The translations under genes were made by a program, and so were the position numbers. Positions 38,548 to 47,331 of a stretch of DNA of 64,000 bases are shown here, piece by piece. The number at the start of each line of letters is the position of its first letter. Position 1 is the stretch's first letter. The stretch covers positions 1 through 64,000 of the forward strand of contig CALVQK010000002.1 of assembly GCA_944358305.1 (NCBI GenBank). The letters run 5' to 3'. The DNA comes from an uncultured Bacilli bacterium. GTDB lineage: Bacteria; Bacillota_I; Bacilli_A; RF39; UBA660. The notes under the pieces were generated by a model that saw nothing but the letters and a program-made list of their open reading frames with translations, searched no databases and was not told the DNA's origin.

Positions 38548-38907
38548 AACAGTAGCACCAGCTTCTTCTAATTTTGCTTTAATTTCATTAGCTTCTTCAA
38601 CAGAAATGTTTTCTTTAATTGGTGAACCAGCATTATCAACTAAATCTTTAGATTCTTTTAATCCTAATCCTGTAATTTCACGAACTACTTTGATTACTGC
38701 AACTTTAGCAGCTCCTGCATCAGTGATAGATACAGTAACTGTAGATGGAGCAGCATCTTCAGTAGCAGCAGCTCCTGGAGCAGCAACTGCAACAGCTGAT
38801 GGATCTACACCAAACTCTTCTTTCATTGCGTCTACTAATTCTTTAATTTCTAAAAGATTCATTTCTTTTAATGAGCTAATAAATTCTTCTTTTGTTAATT
38901 TTGCCAT
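38536..38907 (-). CDS. rplL: 50S ribosomal protein L7/L12
   Basis: 123-aa stalk protein that recruits translation GTPases. N-terminal dimerisation domain [20 protein letters not shown], an alanine-rich hinge (residues 40-55), and the C-terminal domain [20 protein letters not shown]. The start at 38907 follows TTTTCCTCC read as AGGAGG on the minus strand; an ATG 42 nt upstream lacks one. It is preceded by rplJ as usual. Confidence 0.97.
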   Translation of the reverse strand: MAKLTKEEFISSLKEMNLLEIKELVDAMKEEFGVDPSAVAVAAPGAAATEDAAPSTVTVSITDAGAAKVAVIKVVREITGLGLKESKDLVDNAGSPIKENISVEEANEIKAKLEEAGATVEVK

Positions 38908-38926
38908 TTTATTTTCCTCCTCTAAA

Positions 38927-39421
38927 TTAATTTTCTTCTTTTTGTTCACTATATAAATTTAAGCAGATAGATAGGTCGCGAACAAGTCCTATCATACCAC
39001 CGGCTAGCATAGTAAGTAAGCCATCTCTTGATGGGATCTTTGCATATTCAGCAAGTTTTGCTTGGTCTGCAACTTCACCATCAATATAACCAATCTTTAA
39101 AGTTAATGCTTCATGGTCTTTAGCAAAATCTGATAATACTTTGATTGGAGCTATTTGATCAGTACTATAAGCAAAAGCACTTGGGCCTTCTAAAGCTTCA
39201 GTTACATCAATGTTTAAATCATTAAATGCTCTAGCCATTAAAGTATTTTTATATACTTTATAAGAGGCTCCTGCTTCTCTTAAAGCACGTCTTAGCTCTT
39301 TTATCTCAGCATCTGTAAGGCCACGATAATCAAATAATACGAAAGTTGCATTATTATTTACATTATCTTTAATTTCATCAATAACTTCTTGCTTCTTTGC
39401 TAAGATTTTTTGATTAGCCAT
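38927..39421 (-). CDS. rplJ: 50S ribosomal protein L10
   Basis: L10 (164 aa) is the stalk base that holds L7/L12 dimers. N-terminal rRNA-binding part [17 protein letters not shown] and [18 protein letters not shown]; the C-terminal helix ([14 protein letters not shown]) binds L7/L12. Expression is probably under the L10 leader directly upstream. Confidence 0.96.
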   Translation of the reverse strand: MANQKILAKKQEVIDEIKDNVNNNATFVLFDYRGLTDAEIKELRRALREAGASYKVYKNTLMARAFNDLNIDVTEALEGPSAFAYSTDQIAPIKVLSDFAKDHEALTLKIGYIDGEVADQAKLAEYAKIPSRDGLLTMLAGGMIGLVRDLSICLNLYSEQKEEN

Positions 39422-39434
39422 TTTCTTCCCTCCT

Positions 39435-39590
39435 ATTTTCTGTTAGTCAGTTTAAATAGTCCCTAGAAAGTTTAAAAGTTCTTGAGAATTTCCCCCAAGA
39501 ACTTTATTTATAAGAATAGTCCTCGGTAGGATTTACGTTTTTACCTACTGTCTTGGGTACTTCTAACTGATTTCTCACTTATTATATTCT
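39435..39590 (-). ncRNA. L10 (rplJL) leader RNA
   Basis: On the minus strand the leader holds CCCAAGACAGTAGGTA and CCTACCGAGGAC, the pattern of the L10 leader where the L10-(L12)4 complex binds, and then a strong stem-loop AAGTTCTTG / CAAGAACTT followed by TTTAAACTTT. The order and the position between rplA and rplJ match the known autoregulatory leader (Rfam ribosomal L10 leader). Confidence 0.88.
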
Positions 39591-39598
39591 ATAATCTT

Positions 39599-40297
39599 CT
39601 ATTTGTCAAAAGAATTAATTTGAATCTTAATTCCAGGACCCATAGTAGATGAAATAGATATGTTTTTAATATAATCTCCTTTTACTGTAGCTGGCTTAAC
39701 TTTAATAATTGCACTTACTACAGCATTTAAGTTTGCTAGTAAATCTTCTTCACTAAATGATACTTTACCAATGATAGTATGAATATTACCAAAACTGTCT
39801 GTACGGTATTCAACACGTCCTGCTTTAGCATCTGATACAGCTTTTGCTACATCTGTTGTTACAGTTCCTGTTTTAGGGTTAGGCATTAATCCTTTTGGCC
39901 CTAAAATACGTCCTAATCTACCAAGTAAAGGCATCATATCTGGAGTTGCAATCATAGTATCAAATTCAAACCAATTTTCATTAGCAATTTTATCTAAATA
40001 ATCTTGATCGCCAACATAGTCTGCTCCTGCAGCTTCTGCTTTTTTAGCATTATCACCTTTAGCAATAACTAATACACGATTTGTTTTACCAGTTCCTTTA
40101 GGTAGAACAATAGCACCTCTTAGTTGTTGATCTGCTTTTTTAGTATCAAGATTTAAATTCATTGCTATTTCAACTGAAGAGTCAAATTTAGTTACACTAG
40201 TTTCTTTTACTAATTTAACTGCTTCTTCTTTAGTATATAATTTGTTCTTTTCTACTTTAGTTGCAGCTTCATTATATTTCTTACTTCTCTTTTTCAT
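39599..40297 (-). CDS. rplA: 50S ribosomal protein L1
   Basis: L1 (232 aa) forms the mobile L1 stalk. It has [46 protein letters not shown] and [14 protein letters not shown]. It lies downstream of rplK, with a putative L1-binding RNA element in the gap. Confidence 0.97.
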   Translation of the reverse strand: MKKRSKKYNEAATKVEKNKLYTKEEAVKLVKETSVTKFDSSVEIAMNLNLDTKKADQQLRGAIVLPKGTGKTNRVLVIAKGDNAKKAEAAGADYVGDQDYLDKIANENWFEFDTMIATPDMMPLLGRLGRILGPKGLMPNPKTGTVTTDVAKAVSDAKAGRVEYRTDSFGNIHTIIGKVSFSEEDLLANLNAVVSAIIKVKPATVKGDYIKNISISSTMGPGIKIQINSFDK

Positions 40298-40298
40298 T

Positions 40299-40378
40299 AT
40301 TTTTCCTCCTTATGTGGTTATTCGGGTAAGCAATTAGTGTTACATCCTCCCACATAGGTATAACCTATATGTTTAGTT
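40299..40378 (-). promoter_or_regulatory. Putative L1-binding RNA element between rplK and rplA
   Basis: On the minus strand TATGTGG (40356-40350) pairs with CCACATA (40317-40311). Together with GGGAGG next to the first arm this resembles the L1-binding stem of 23S rRNA (GGTGGGAGG ... ATACCACC). In many bacteria L1 represses its own operon through such a mimic. Confidence 0.55.
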
Positions 40379-40379
40379 C

Positions 40380-40820
40380 TTAATCTTCTTTCTTTTCTTC
40401 TACGGCAACACCCATGTTTTTAGCAGTTCCAATAACAGTTTTCTTAGCTGCTTCTAAATCATAGCAGTTTAAGTCTTTTAATTTTGTTTCTGCAATTTCT
40501 GTTACTTGAGCGTCTGTTAAGGTTGCAACTGTTTCATTTTTTCCTTTAGTTGAACCTTTATTAATTTTAGCAACTTTCTTAATTAAGAATGCTGCTGGTG
40601 GAGTTTTAATTACAAAGTCAAAGCTTCTATCTTCATAAATAGAAATTTCAACTGGTAAAATATCTCCCATTTTATCTCTTGTTGCATCATTATATTTTGT
40701 ACAGAATTCTTGTAAGTTAATTCCGGCAGGTCCTAAAACTGTACCAACTGGTGGAGCTGGTGTTGCTTTTCCTGCAGGTATTTGTAACTTTATTTTCTTT
40801 ACAACTTCTTTCTTTGCCAC
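40380..40820 (-). CDS. rplK: 50S ribosomal protein L11
   Basis: L11 (146 aa) binds the GTPase centre and is needed for the stringent response. (V)AKKEVVKKIKLQIPAGKATPAPPVG and DRSFDFVIKTPPAAFLIKK are diagnostic. Translation starts at GTG 40820, not the upstream ATG; AAAGGATG precedes it. It is the first gene of the unit and has a long 5' leader. Confidence 0.96.
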   Translation of the reverse strand: MAKKEVVKKIKLQIPAGKATPAPPVGTVLGPAGINLQEFCTKYNDATRDKMGDILPVEISIYEDRSFDFVIKTPPAAFLIKKVAKINKGSTKGKNETVATLTDAQVTEIAETKLKDLNCYDLEAAKKTVIGTAKNMGVAVEEKKED

Positions 40821-40961
40821 GAAAAACACATCCTTTCTTACTCGTTTTCGCGAGTGGTTATAATAGCTTTTCAATATCAAGATTGTTTAATCTCGACGTT
40901 TTTGCAGTTAATGCACTTTTTTGCTTCCCACTAATATTAATCTATATAAAATTAATATAGC
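40821..40961 (-). promoter_or_regulatory. 5' leader of rplK (about 140 nt)
   Basis: The leader runs from the promoter to the GTG start. It contains small hairpins (CTCGCGAAAACGAG near 40850; GCAGTTAATGC near 40905) and AT-rich stretches. A regulatory role is possible by length, but I see no clear family. Confidence 0.4.
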
Positions 40962-40967
40962 TCCTAA

Positions 40968-40996
40968 ATAATAGCATAGTTTTTTTTATTTGACAA
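40968..40996 (-). promoter_or_regulatory. Promoter of rplK-rplA with flanking inverted repeat
   Basis: On the minus strand, -35 TTGTCA (40996-40991), 17 nt, -10 TATTAT (40973-40968). AGCATAGTTT (41011-41002) and AAACTATGCT (40982-40973) form a 10-bp inverted repeat around the -35, reaching into the end of nusG. Confidence 0.7.
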
Positions 40997-41003
40997 GACT
41001 AAA

Positions 41004-41537
41004 CTATGCTTTTTGTATTTGTGTTAATTCAACTTCTACTTGAGTTTCTTGTCCAAACAAGTCAACATTAAGAACAATTTTCTCATTAGCACTATCTACT
41101 TCTTCAATAACTCCATACATATCTGTAAATGGGCCATCAATAATTTTAACTTTTGTACCAGGTTTTAATTCTTTGTCAATATCAATTCTACTGATGCCCA
41201 TATTCTTTAAGATATGATCTACTTCACTAGGTTGTAATGGAGTAGGTTTAGCTCCTTTACCACTTGAGCCAATGAAACCTGTAACACCAGGTGTATTACG
41301 AACAATATACCAAGCTTCATCTGTCATAATCATTTCAACCAAGATATAACCTGGGAATAACTTTTTAACTTTTGTCTTCTTAACGCCATCTTTTATTTCA
41401 GTTTCCTCTTGTTCTGGAACTATTACTCTAAATATATAATCTTGCATATTCATTGATTCAGCACGCATTAAAAGTTTTTCTTGAACTTTTTTCTCATGTC
41501 CTGAATAAGTATTAACAACATACCACTGTTTTTCCAT
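41004..41537 (-). CDS. nusG: Transcription termination/antitermination factor NusG
   Basis: NusG (177 aa) binds the beta' clamp and links RNA polymerase to Rho, NusE or the ribosome. N-terminal NGN domain (WYVVNTYSGHEKKV, FPGYILVEM, GVTGFIG) and C-terminal KOW domain (PGTKVKIIDGPFTDMYG). The start at 41537 (MEKQWYV) is 9 nt from AAAGGA. Confidence 0.96.
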   Translation of the reverse strand: MEKQWYVVNTYSGHEKKVQEKLLMRAESMNMQDYIFRVIVPEQEETEIKDGVKKTKVKKLFPGYILVEMIMTDEAWYIVRNTPGVTGFIGSSGKGAKPTPLQPSEVDHILKNMGISRIDIDKELKPGTKVKIIDGPFTDMYGVIEEVDSANEKIVLNVDLFGQETQVEVELTQIQKA

Positions 41538-41552
41538 AATCATGATTCCTTT

Positions 41553-41822
41553 CTAATTACCTAATGAATGTAGGGCTGCTAAAATTACATCTATTAAATA
41601 GAAGAATAATGAACAACAAATAATAAATATTATTACTGCAATAGAATATTTAACCATTTCTTTTTTTGATGGCCATTTTACTCTTTTGAATTCTGTCTTA
41701 ACGCCTTTAACGAAGTTAGCTATTTTCGTAAAAACATTTACCTTTTCTTTCTTTTTAGATTTGGTAGAAGTTTTTTTATTCTCTTTTTTAATTTCTTTAA
41801 TTTCTTCTTTTTTCTTTGCCAT
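41553..41822 (-). CDS. secE: Protein translocase subunit SecE
   Basis: SecE (89 aa): an N-terminal Lys/Glu-rich segment, the amphipathic helix GVKTEFKRVKWPSKKEMVKY, and one transmembrane helix at the C-terminus. It clamps SecY. It lies directly upstream of nusG. rpmG (L33), often found before secE, is not present here. Confidence 0.93.
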   Translation of the reverse strand: MAKKKEEIKEIKKENKKTSTKSKKKEKVNVFTKIANFVKGVKTEFKRVKWPSKKEMVKYSIAVIIFIICCSLFFYLIDVILAALHSLGN

Positions 41823-41855
41823 ATACACATCTTCCTTTGTATTTTTTTCTAAAAG

Positions 41856-41910
41856 AAAAACACTTCTCAGTGCTTAAGCTTACATTACCACAAAGTGTTT
41901 CTTTAGTCAA
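41856..41910 (-). promoter_or_regulatory. Promoter of secE-nusG overlapping a stem-loop
   Basis: On the minus strand, -35 TTGACT (41910-41905), 17 nt, -10 TAATGT (41887-41882). AAAGAAACACTT and AAGTGTTTTTCTTT could pair around the -10, and the later T run makes the same structure look like the terminator of the upstream TPR gene. Confidence 0.6.
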
Positions 41911-41923
41911 CAATTTTTAAATA

Positions 41924-43480
41924 TTAATTTCCAGAAAAACTTCCTTGGTTTATATATAATGTCTTTCTTTTGGCAATTCCTTCAATAGTTTTTCTTTGGT
42001 TAGGCTCCTTATTTTCTTTTAGAAGCTGCTCTATTCTTTTATTAGCTTCTATTATTCTACCCTTTCTATACATTTCTTTAATTATTTCTAATTGTTCACA
42101 TAATTCTCTATCATCACTAATTTCATTATATTCATCATCAAAAAATTCTTCTGTTAGCATTAAATTATGAGATATTGCATATTTGCGAGTATCAAAAGTT
42201 CTATCTTGTCTTTTATGTTTTATTAATCTATCTATTTTAATATCTTCAAAGTCAATATTAAAAGTGTTAATAATTAGTTGCTGCAAGTCTCTAATTTTCT
42301 TTGCTGATTTTATTTTTTTATTAGAAACTTCTATTGCAGCTAGATATAGTAATGTTTCTAAATATTTCTTGCCACCATTTTCTATATAAATTTTAAAATA
42401 TTTAGAAGCCTCTTCTTGATTTTTATTCTTATATAATATTTTGCCTATATAATAATCAAAAATTGGATGATTTGTAATATATTTACCATAAGTGTAATAA
42501 TCATAGGCTGTAGGCAGGTTATTAGCCTGATAATACTCACGTCCTTTTTGTATGGCTTTAGCGTATACTTCTTTTTGTTCTTTTCCTAATTCTTGATAAG
42601 CTTTTTCTTCATTTATTTTATTTTTTAAATATAATATTTGTGGCTCATATTTTGGATTTTTAGGTGATAAGTCTTTTAATAACTTAATAGCTATTTCAAG
42701 ATCTTCTTCAATCATTTTATCTATGATTACTAGTTGTTGTTTTATATCTAGGTTCCCTATTATTAAATTTTTTTCTGCTTTATTATCTGAACTATCTGTT
42801 AGTCTACTTAAAATATCATTTTTTTCATTAGGAATTTGCATATTAGTATCATTTACTTTCTCTTTTAATCTTATTGCTAATAGTAATATTTTTTCTATAT
42901 CAACTAACATGTTTTGGGCATTAACAATGTCATTCAAGCTTTCTAATTCTACTACTAACTTATTATATTCTCGATTATTGAAAGCTATTATTGCCTTATG
43001 ATAAGTTTCTAAAGCGTTTTTGTCTAAAAATTTATATTCATATAATTGATCTGTTATGGCTACTTGGTAATCTGTTTTAAAGTATAATAATGGGGCTTTT
43101 TCTAAATCTAGAATAATTTCTAGCATTGTTAATGGCAAACCTATTTCTACTTTTTTATTTCGATACTTTTCCTTATACTTAAATAAATCTAAATAAGCAT
43201 CTTCAAAATTATCTTCTAATACATCAATTTTGTAAAGGTGATAATATGTACTAGCTTGATCATAACCATTACTAATCATATTTATTAAGAAATATTTTGC
43301 TTCAGCTATAATATTAAATTTTAATAATATTTTTGCCATGGTTAAATCATAATATTGATTGTCTATTCCCTCTTCTTTTAATTTATTTAACAAATAAATA
43401 GCCTTTCTCCATTCATGTGGTTGTGTCTCTTTGGCATAAATTATCTTTTTTATCTTTATTTTAATTTTTTCTGCTTCCAT
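41924..43480 (-). CDS. TPR-repeat-like helical protein
   Basis: 518 aa, cytoplasmic, lysine- and asparagine-rich, with repeated helix pairs typical of tetratricopeptide proteins. Examples are YFLINMISNGYDQASTYYHL and GREYYQANNLPTAYDYYTYG, followed by NQEEASKYFKIYIENGG. No enzyme motif and no signal peptide. It probably serves as a protein-binding scaffold, but no partner can be named. It is separate from uvrB (upstream, with an intervening AT-rich gap) and from secE. Confidence 0.7.
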   Translation of the reverse strand: MEAEKIKIKIKKIIYAKETQPHEWRKAIYLLNKLKEEGIDNQYYDLTMAKILLKFNIIAEAKYFLINMISNGYDQASTYYHLYKIDVLEDNFEDAYLDLFKYKEKYRNKKVEIGLPLTMLEIILDLEKAPLLYFKTDYQVAITDQLYEYKFLDKNALETYHKAIIAFNNREYNKLVVELESLNDIVNAQNMLVDIEKILLLAIRLKEKVNDTNMQIPNEKNDILSRLTDSSDNKAEKNLIIGNLDIKQQLVIIDKMIEEDLEIAIKLLKDLSPKNPKYEPQILYLKNKINEEKAYQELGKEQKEVYAKAIQKGREYYQANNLPTAYDYYTYGKYITNHPIFDYYIGKILYKNKNQEEASKYFKIYIENGGKKYLETLLYLAAIEVSNKKIKSAKKIRDLQQLIINTFNIDFEDIKIDRLIKHKRQDRTFDTRKYAISHNLMLTEEFFDDEYNEISDDRELCEQLEIIKEMYRKGRIIEANKRIEQLLKENKEPNQRKTIEGIAKRKTLYINQGSFSGN

Positions 43481-43620
43481 TTTACTTTCATCCTTCTACT
43501 ATGTTCAAGATATACTTTATATTTGAAACTTCAACATAGATTTTTAATATATTTTTTAGCAAGTAGTTATATACATATTTGTTAATATATGTTTTATTAT
43601 ATTACTTTTTTAACAACTGT

Positions 43621-43670
43621 TGTGGAAAAATAAAATATATTTGTTGTTTTTCCACAGAAATTGTGGATTA
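43621..43670. repeat. Cluster of three DnaA-box-like sequences (copy 4)
   Basis: TGTGGAAAA (43621-43629), then an inverted pair TTTTCCACA (43648-43656) and TGTGGATTA (43662-43670) with a 5-nt spacer. It lies in the intergenic region after uvrB. Confidence 0.65.
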
Positions 43671-43683
43671 CTATTTTTCAACT

Positions 43684-45636
43684 TTATTCACTCTTCATTT
43701 CAAATAAAGCATTTCTTAGTTCCATTGCACGCTCAAAGTCAAGATTTTTAGCAGCTTCTTTCATTTCTTGTTCAATTCTTTCAATTTCTAACATCTTTTC
43801 TTGTTTTGTTAACTTTTTCTTAGGTTTAGGAGAATCTTTTGTATCAACATTACTAATAACTTCTCTTATTTCTTTTTCTATTGTTTTAGGAATTATGCCA
43901 TGTTTTTTATTATATGCTTCTTGGATTTCACGACGACGTTTTGTCTCTTTAATTGCTTTATCCATAGAGTCTGTAATATTGTCTCCATACATGATAACAT
44001 GGCCATTAGCATTTCTGGCACAACGTCCTATTGTTTGGATAAGACTTCTCTCACTTCTTAAGAATCCTTCTTTATCGGCATCTAATATAGCGATTAAGGA
44101 AACTTCTGGAATATCTATTCCTTCGCGCAAAAGATTTATTCCTACAACGACATCGTAAATACCACATCTTAAATCATGAATAATTTGAAGGCGTTCTAAG
44201 GTTTTAATCTCAGTATGAAGATATGCTACTTTTATATCTAAATCTTTTAAGTAATTAGTTAATTCTTCACTCATTCTAATAGTTAAGGTGGTAATTAGGA
44301 CTCTTTCATTTTTCTTAATACGTTCATTTATTTCTCCTACTAAATCATCTATTTGTCCTTCTGTCTTTCTAACTTCAATAGCTGGATCAAGGAGGCCTGT
44401 AGGTCTAATGATCTGTTCAACATACGCTCCATGAGTCTTTTCAAGTTCATAATCACCTGGCGTTGCAGATACATAAATGGCTTGCTTTATTTTCTTTTCA
44501 AATTCATCGAACTTTAAAGGACGGTTATCAAGGGCACTAGGCAATCTAAATCCATAATCAACTAAGTTTTGTTTTCTTGCTCTATCACCATTATACATTC
44601 CTCTTACTTGAGGTAGGGTTACATGAGATTCATCTACTATTAAAAGATAATCATCTCCAAAGAAATCCATTAAAGTCGTTGGTGTTTCTCCAGGCTTACG
44701 TCCTGCCATAGGTGCTGAATAGTTTTCAATACCGTGACAGAAACCTGTTTCTTCTAGCATTTCTAAATCATAGTTAGTTCGTTGTTCAAGACGTTCTGCA
44801 GCAAGAAGTTTATTTTGACTTTTAAGTTCTTCTAAACGTTCCCCTAACTCTTTTTTTATCCTTTTAATCGCTTCTTTTAATTTATCATCACTAATTACAA
44901 AGTGACTAGCTGGGAATATACTAACATTTTTCTTGTTAGAAATTACTGTTCCTGTTAAAACATCTATTTCACTAATTCTATCTATTTCACTACCAAAGAA
45001 TTCTATTCTATAACCAGTTTGATTTTGATTAGTAGGAATTATTTCTAAGACATCTCCCCTTACTCTAAAGGTACCACGATGAAAGTCTAAGTCGTTTCTT
45101 GCGTATTGCATTTCTACAAGCTTTACTAAAACTTCATTACGTTCTATTTCTTCACCTACTCTTAAAGTTAACATTTTATTTTTATATTCTTCTACTTCTC
45201 CAATACCATAGATACAAGAAACACTAGCGACAACAATAGTATCTTTCGATGATAGCAATGCTGATGTTGCAGCATGACGAAGTTCATCTATTTCATCATT
45301 TATGGAAGAATCTTTTTCAATATAGGTATCAGTACTTGGAACATATGCTTCTGGTTGATAATAATCATAGTATGAGACAAAGTACTCAACATTATTTTCA
45401 GGGAATAATTCTTTCATCTCGGAATAAAGTTGACCTGCTAGAGTTTTGTTGTGTGCAAGGATTAAAGTTGGTTTATTAACTTCTTTTATAACATTAGCCA
45501 TTGTAAAAGTTTTACCTGTTCCTGTCGCACCTAATAAGACTTGTTCTTTTTTACCTTCTTTAATACCTTCGACTAGTTCTTTTATAGCTTCTGGCTGATC
45601 ACCACTGGGTTTAAATCCTGATACTAATTTGAACAT
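43684..45636 (-). CDS. uvrB: Excinuclease ABC subunit B
   Basis: Damage-recognition helicase of nucleotide excision repair (650 aa). Walker A GATGTGKT, the beta-hairpin [21 protein letters not shown], helicase motif [15 protein letters not shown], and the C-terminal UVR domain that contacts UvrC. The start at 45636 follows GGGAGG. uvrA, which often follows uvrB, is not in this window. Confidence 0.97.
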   Translation of the reverse strand: MFKLVSGFKPSGDQPEAIKELVEGIKEGKKEQVLLGATGTGKTFTMANVIKEVNKPTLILAHNKTLAGQLYSEMKELFPENNVEYFVSYYDYYQPEAYVPSTDTYIEKDSSINDEIDELRHAATSALLSSKDTIVVASVSCIYGIGEVEEYKNKMLTLRVGEEIERNEVLVKLVEMQYARNDLDFHRGTFRVRGDVLEIIPTNQNQTGYRIEFFGSEIDRISEIDVLTGTVISNKKNVSIFPASHFVISDDKLKEAIKRIKKELGERLEELKSQNKLLAAERLEQRTNYDLEMLEETGFCHGIENYSAPMAGRKPGETPTTLMDFFGDDYLLIVDESHVTLPQVRGMYNGDRARKQNLVDYGFRLPSALDNRPLKFDEFEKKIKQAIYVSATPGDYELEKTHGAYVEQIIRPTGLLDPAIEVRKTEGQIDDLVGEINERIKKNERVLITTLTIRMSEELTNYLKDLDIKVAYLHTEIKTLERLQIIHDLRCGIYDVVVGINLLREGIDIPEVSLIAILDADKEGFLRSERSLIQTIGRCARNANGHVIMYGDNITDSMDKAIKETKRRREIQEAYNKKHGIIPKTIEKEIREVISNVDTKDSPKPKKKLTKQEKMLEIERIEQEMKEAAKNLDFERAMELRNALFEMKSE

Positions 45637-45735
45637 ATTTTTCCTCCCTTTATATAATAAACCTGGTAACATATTTTAACACTTATTTTACAATAAAACA
45701 AGAAATTGTTAATTTGATGTTTTTATAATTTCTAA

Positions 45736-46062
45736 TTAAGATATTTTAGTACCATTTTCTACTTTACTATCTAAATTTAGTAAAACTACACCTTTGTTAG
45801 TTACAACTCCTAATACCAATACTTCACTTGTTACTTCTGCAATATGAATAGGTTTAAAATTCACTACAGCAATTATCTGTTTACCTATTAGATCTTCAGG
45901 ACTATAAAGATCTGTAATCTGTGCTGATGATTTTTTGATTCCTAATGGGCCAAAATCTATTTTTAACTTATATGCTTTCTTTTTTGCTCCTTTATTAACA
46001 CTTGCTTCCATAATAGTTCCGACTCTTAAGTCAACTTTTTTAAAGTCTTCTAATGTTATCAT
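45736..46062 (-). CDS. csaA: CsaA-type tRNA-binding-domain protein (secretion chaperone)
   Basis: 108-aa single EMAP/tRNA-binding domain: DFKKVDLRVGTIMEASVNKGAKKKAYKL and the NFKPIHIAEVTSEVLVLG core. CsaA is a small homodimeric chaperone with weak tRNA and SecA-related functions; its precise role remains unclear. The start at 46062 (MITLEDF) is set by AAAGGA. Confidence 0.85.
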   Translation of the reverse strand: MITLEDFKKVDLRVGTIMEASVNKGAKKKAYKLKIDFGPLGIKKSSAQITDLYSPEDLIGKQIIAVVNFKPIHIAEVTSEVLVLGVVTNKGVVLLNLDSKVENGTKIS

Positions 46063-46078
46063 ATTTATCCTTTCTATT

Positions 46079-46103
46079 ATTAAAAGCATAGGATGCCCTA
46101 TGC
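46079..46103 (-). terminator. Terminator after the M23 hydrolase gene
   Basis: AAAGCATAGG pairs with CCTATGCTTT across a four-base loop; the T run after it is short. Confidence 0.75.
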
Positions 46104-46111
46104 TTTATATT

Positions 46112-47308
46112 TTAACGACCACTCCACCATACTCTTAAGCCTGATGGGAAACCTATATATTGTCTTGGATTGATTGTACTATTTTGATATGTTGCCCAAG
46201 TACAACCTCCACCAGCATGCCAATCACATGTTGTAAGTTCTAGATGTAAATGAGCGCCAAATGAATAACCAGTATTACCCATACGTCCTATTACATCACT
46301 TGGATTTACAATGTCTCCAACATTAACATACCAAGAAGAAAGATGAGCATAAGTTGAATATAAATATCTGCCATTTACATAATGTCTTATCTTTAACACT
46401 AAAGCACCATAATCATCATAATATTTTGCAAAAACTACACCTGTGGCAATTGGGTGAATTTCAATAGTTTTATTAGTATTAGATAAATCTATTCCTAAAT
46501 GGCCAGCATTCATCCATTCTTGTGTAACATATCCACTTTCCATTGGTCTATAAAATCCTGATGCTGATGGTGGAACAATATTTCCTGAACCACCACTACT
46601 ACTTGCATTATTCCTCTCATATCTAATTTGACATGAAGTAAGATTTTCAGTTTCGCTACATCCTATACTTTCATAATATTCTATTTGTTTTTCAGCTTCT
46701 TCTTTTTGTTGCTCTATACTTGGCATTGCATCTTTAATAGCAGCTGTTTCTGCATTGATCTTAGCTTGCTCTGCTTCTAGTTCTGTAGTTAGTTGTTCAA
46801 GTTCTTGATTTTTCTTTGCAAGCTCTTCTTTTCTTTGTTCATTTTCTTCTACTAATTGTGTAAGCTCGTCCATGATTTGATCATTATATTCAGTTAATTG
46901 CTCAACAATAGCCATACGATAAACCATATCTGTTACACTTGTTGCTCCAAAGATATACTCTAGATAAGCATTCTCTCCTTCACTTACTTGAAGATATTGA
47001 AATAAAGACTTACTTTGCTCACTTTTTTCTTCTATTTCAGCATTTGATTCCTCTATTTCTTGCTCTAAAACCTCTGTCTCACTTTCTATTTCGCTTATTT
47101 GGCTTTCTATATCAGCAATGTTTTTTTGAATTTCAGCAACCTCAGCATCATTAGCAGCGATTTGATTATTTTTACTATCTAAATCTGCAGTAAACTCTTC
47201 TACTTCTTGTCTTAATTCGCTTAAAGTACTTGCAGCAGCATTAGTATTAATTGGGACTAGAAATACTGCTAATAATATTAGTAAAAAAGCAGGAATTGTT
47301 TTTTTCAT
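46112..47308 (-). CDS. Secreted M23 peptidoglycan hydrolase, EnvC/PcsB-like
   Basis: 398 aa. Signal peptide (MKKTIPAFLLILLAVFLVPI to NTNAA), a long coiled coil (about residues 30-210, rich in E/K/Q), and a C-terminal M23 (lysostaphin-type) domain with GHLGIDL, YAHLSSW and HLHLE (zinc His/Asp residues). It lies 23 nt after ftsX. FtsEX drives such coiled-coil hydrolases in other bacteria (PcsB, EnvC), so it is the likely FtsEX partner acting at the septum. Confidence 0.9.
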   Translation of the reverse strand: MKKTIPAFLLILLAVFLVPINTNAAASTLSELRQEVEEFTADLDSKNNQIAANDAEVAEIQKNIADIESQISEIESETEVLEQEIEESNAEIEEKSEQSKSLFQYLQVSEGENAYLEYIFGATSVTDMVYRMAIVEQLTEYNDQIMDELTQLVEENEQRKEELAKKNQELEQLTTELEAEQAKINAETAAIKDAMPSIEQQKEEAEKQIEYYESIGCSETENLTSCQIRYERNNASSSGGSGNIVPPSASGFYRPMESGYVTQEWMNAGHLGIDLSNTNKTIEIHPIATGVVFAKYYDDYGALVLKIRHYVNGRYLYSTYAHLSSWYVNVGDIVNPSDVIGRMGNTGYSFGAHLHLELTTCDWHAGGGCTWATYQNSTINPRQYIGFPSGLRVWWSGR

Positions 47309-47331
47309 TAATCACATCACCTCTTTTATTC

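Noticed and set aside
40339-40349. Small ORF or leader peptide in the rplK-rplA gap
   Set aside because: No start codon with a ribosome binding site; the sequence is explained better by an RNA structure.
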